A stretch of 64,000 bases of DNA from assembly GCA_016721845.1 (NCBI GenBank), contig JADKHK010000013.1, positions 1,036,501 through 1,100,500 of the forward strand, given 5' to 3'. Below, piece by piece: positions 63,493-64,000 of this stretch. The number at the start of each line of letters is the position of its first letter. Within the stretch, counting starts at the first letter, position 1. The notes under the pieces are model-generated. The model saw nothing but the letters and a program-made list of their open reading frames with translations. It was not told the DNA's origin and searched no databases. Made by a program: the position numbers and the translations under genes. Source of the DNA: Lysobacterales bacterium. GTDB lineage: Bacteria > Pseudomonadota > Gammaproteobacteria > Xanthomonadales > Ahniellaceae.

Positions 63493-64000
63493 TCAGATCG
63501 CGTCGAAGCCGCCGCGATGGACCAGGAGGCAGATGTCACGAATGTCGCCGTCCATTGCCCGATCGCGGGACATGAACGGAATGCGTGTGCGGATCAGCGC
63601 CAAGGCCGCAGCAACGCGCGGCGACGGATGGAACGAATCCGCCGTCGCCAATGCCTTCAGCAACTCTCCGCTTTCGGCCGCGAACGCTTCGGTTTCGGGC
63701 GTATCACCGCGCGGTGCGTTACTGATCTTGCTGCGCAGCACATCCAGATCGCCACGTGCGGCGAGGCGCCGCGCGGCATTGAGCATGTCCTGACGATATT
63801 CGAGTGCCTGTGCGGCGGTGTAGAGCTCCAGCGCGATCACGCGTTCGAGGTCGTCGCACATGTCGAGCACGTGGCGTGCTTCGTTGGCGCCCATCGAGAC
63901 GTGGTCCTCGGCATTGGCACTGGTCGGAATCGAATAGACCGAGGCCGGATGCGCACGTGTCGCGAGATCATTGACCAGTGCCGCCGCGGTGTACTGCACG
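63493..64000 (-). CDS. hutH: Histidine ammonia-lyase family protein, C-terminal part (5' end outside the window)
   Basis: About 168 residues are visible to the stop at 63493; the frame is open to the edge. The segment H-P-A-S-V-Y-S-I-P-T-S-A-N-A-E-D-H-V-S-M-G is the conserved late region of MIO-type aromatic ammonia-lyases, where HutH usually reads V-D-S-I-P-T-S-A-N-Q-E-D. The helical C-terminus ends D-R-A-M-D-G-D-I. The active-site Ala-Ser-Gly is outside, so histidine versus tyrosine/phenylalanine specificity cannot be judged. The gene lies convergent to the diguanylate cyclase gene. Confidence 0.85.
   Translation of the reverse strand, partial: VQYTAAALVNDLATRAHPASVYSIPTSANAEDHVSMGANEARHVLDMCDDLERVIALELYTAAQALEYRQDMLNAARRLAARGDLDVLRSKISNAPRGDTPETEAFAAESGELLKALATADSFHPSPRVAAALALIRTRIPFMSRDRAMDGDIRDICLLVHRGGFDAI

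Overview
The window is about 65% GC and densely coded. It contains roughly 56 protein genes, one tRNA, no rRNA, no intact mobile element and no CRISPR array. Gene content points to a gammaproteobacterium of the Lysobacterales (Xanthomonadales), probably Rhodanobacteraceae-like. The pointers are a bifunctional HisB without the E. coli-type zinc-loop cysteines, a his operon headed by a TrpR-like gene, a fused isobutyryl-CoA mutase, a high-potential iron-sulfur protein, liu-type leucine catabolism, and secreted proteins carrying a C-terminal FxDGFE motif. The species assignment is inference.

Layout. 1-7.4 kb: a cut-off nucleotidyltransferase-like gene coupled to icmF, two secreted proteins, a Tat-exported PhoD phosphatase, a REP-like inverted repeat and a LolA-like periplasmic protein. 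7.6-30.8 kb: a leucine catabolic island with leucine dehydrogenase, isovaleryl-CoA dehydrogenase, thiolase, both methylcrotonyl-CoA carboxylase subunits, methylglutaconyl-CoA hydratase and HMG-CoA lyase. Three unrelated modules interrupt it: an HD-GYP regulator with a hybrid-like sensor kinase (10-15 kb), a multiheme cytochrome/outer-membrane porin operon (18.9-23.9 kb) and a Fur-controlled feoAB operon (23.9-26.3 kb). 30.8-36.7 kb: an OGT/SPINDLY-like glycosyltransferase coupled to the lyase gene, a PAS-GGDEF-EAL protein, an acetyltransferase and oligoribonuclease. 36.7-40.2 kb: guaB-guaA-tadA. 40.3-44.8 kb: a TatT-containing TRAP transporter and folD. 45-47.2 kb: a gene remnant next to tRNA-Arg(UCG), and an amino-acid permease. 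47.4-50 kb: NUDIX hydrolase, Hpt protein, RmuC and HiPIP. 50-53.3 kb: methionine salvage genes mtnBDC with a C13-type protease. 53.3-61.5 kb: an unbroken histidine operon (TrpR-like, hisG, D, C, B, H, A, F, IE) ending in a phosphodiesterase gene. 61.7-64 kb: a 7TM-DISM diguanylate cyclase and the end of a histidine ammonia-lyase-family gene.

The most notable system is the NapC/CymA-like, EB_dh-like, DmsE/MtrA/PioA and MtrB/PioB operon, which looks like a complete route for electrons from quinol to the cell exterior or back. A near-consensus FNR/FixK box sits where a class II activator should bind upstream of it. A box of the same type lies upstream of the HiPIP gene 31 kb away. In photoferrotrophs the third Pio protein (PioC) is a HiPIP, so these loci may form a dispersed Pio/Mtr-like pathway under oxygen or redox control.

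Genes are tightly packed. Most operon neighbours overlap by ATGA, GTGA or TGATG, and several convergent pairs share or abut stop codons. No stretch longer than about 300 bases lacks a gene or gene remnant.
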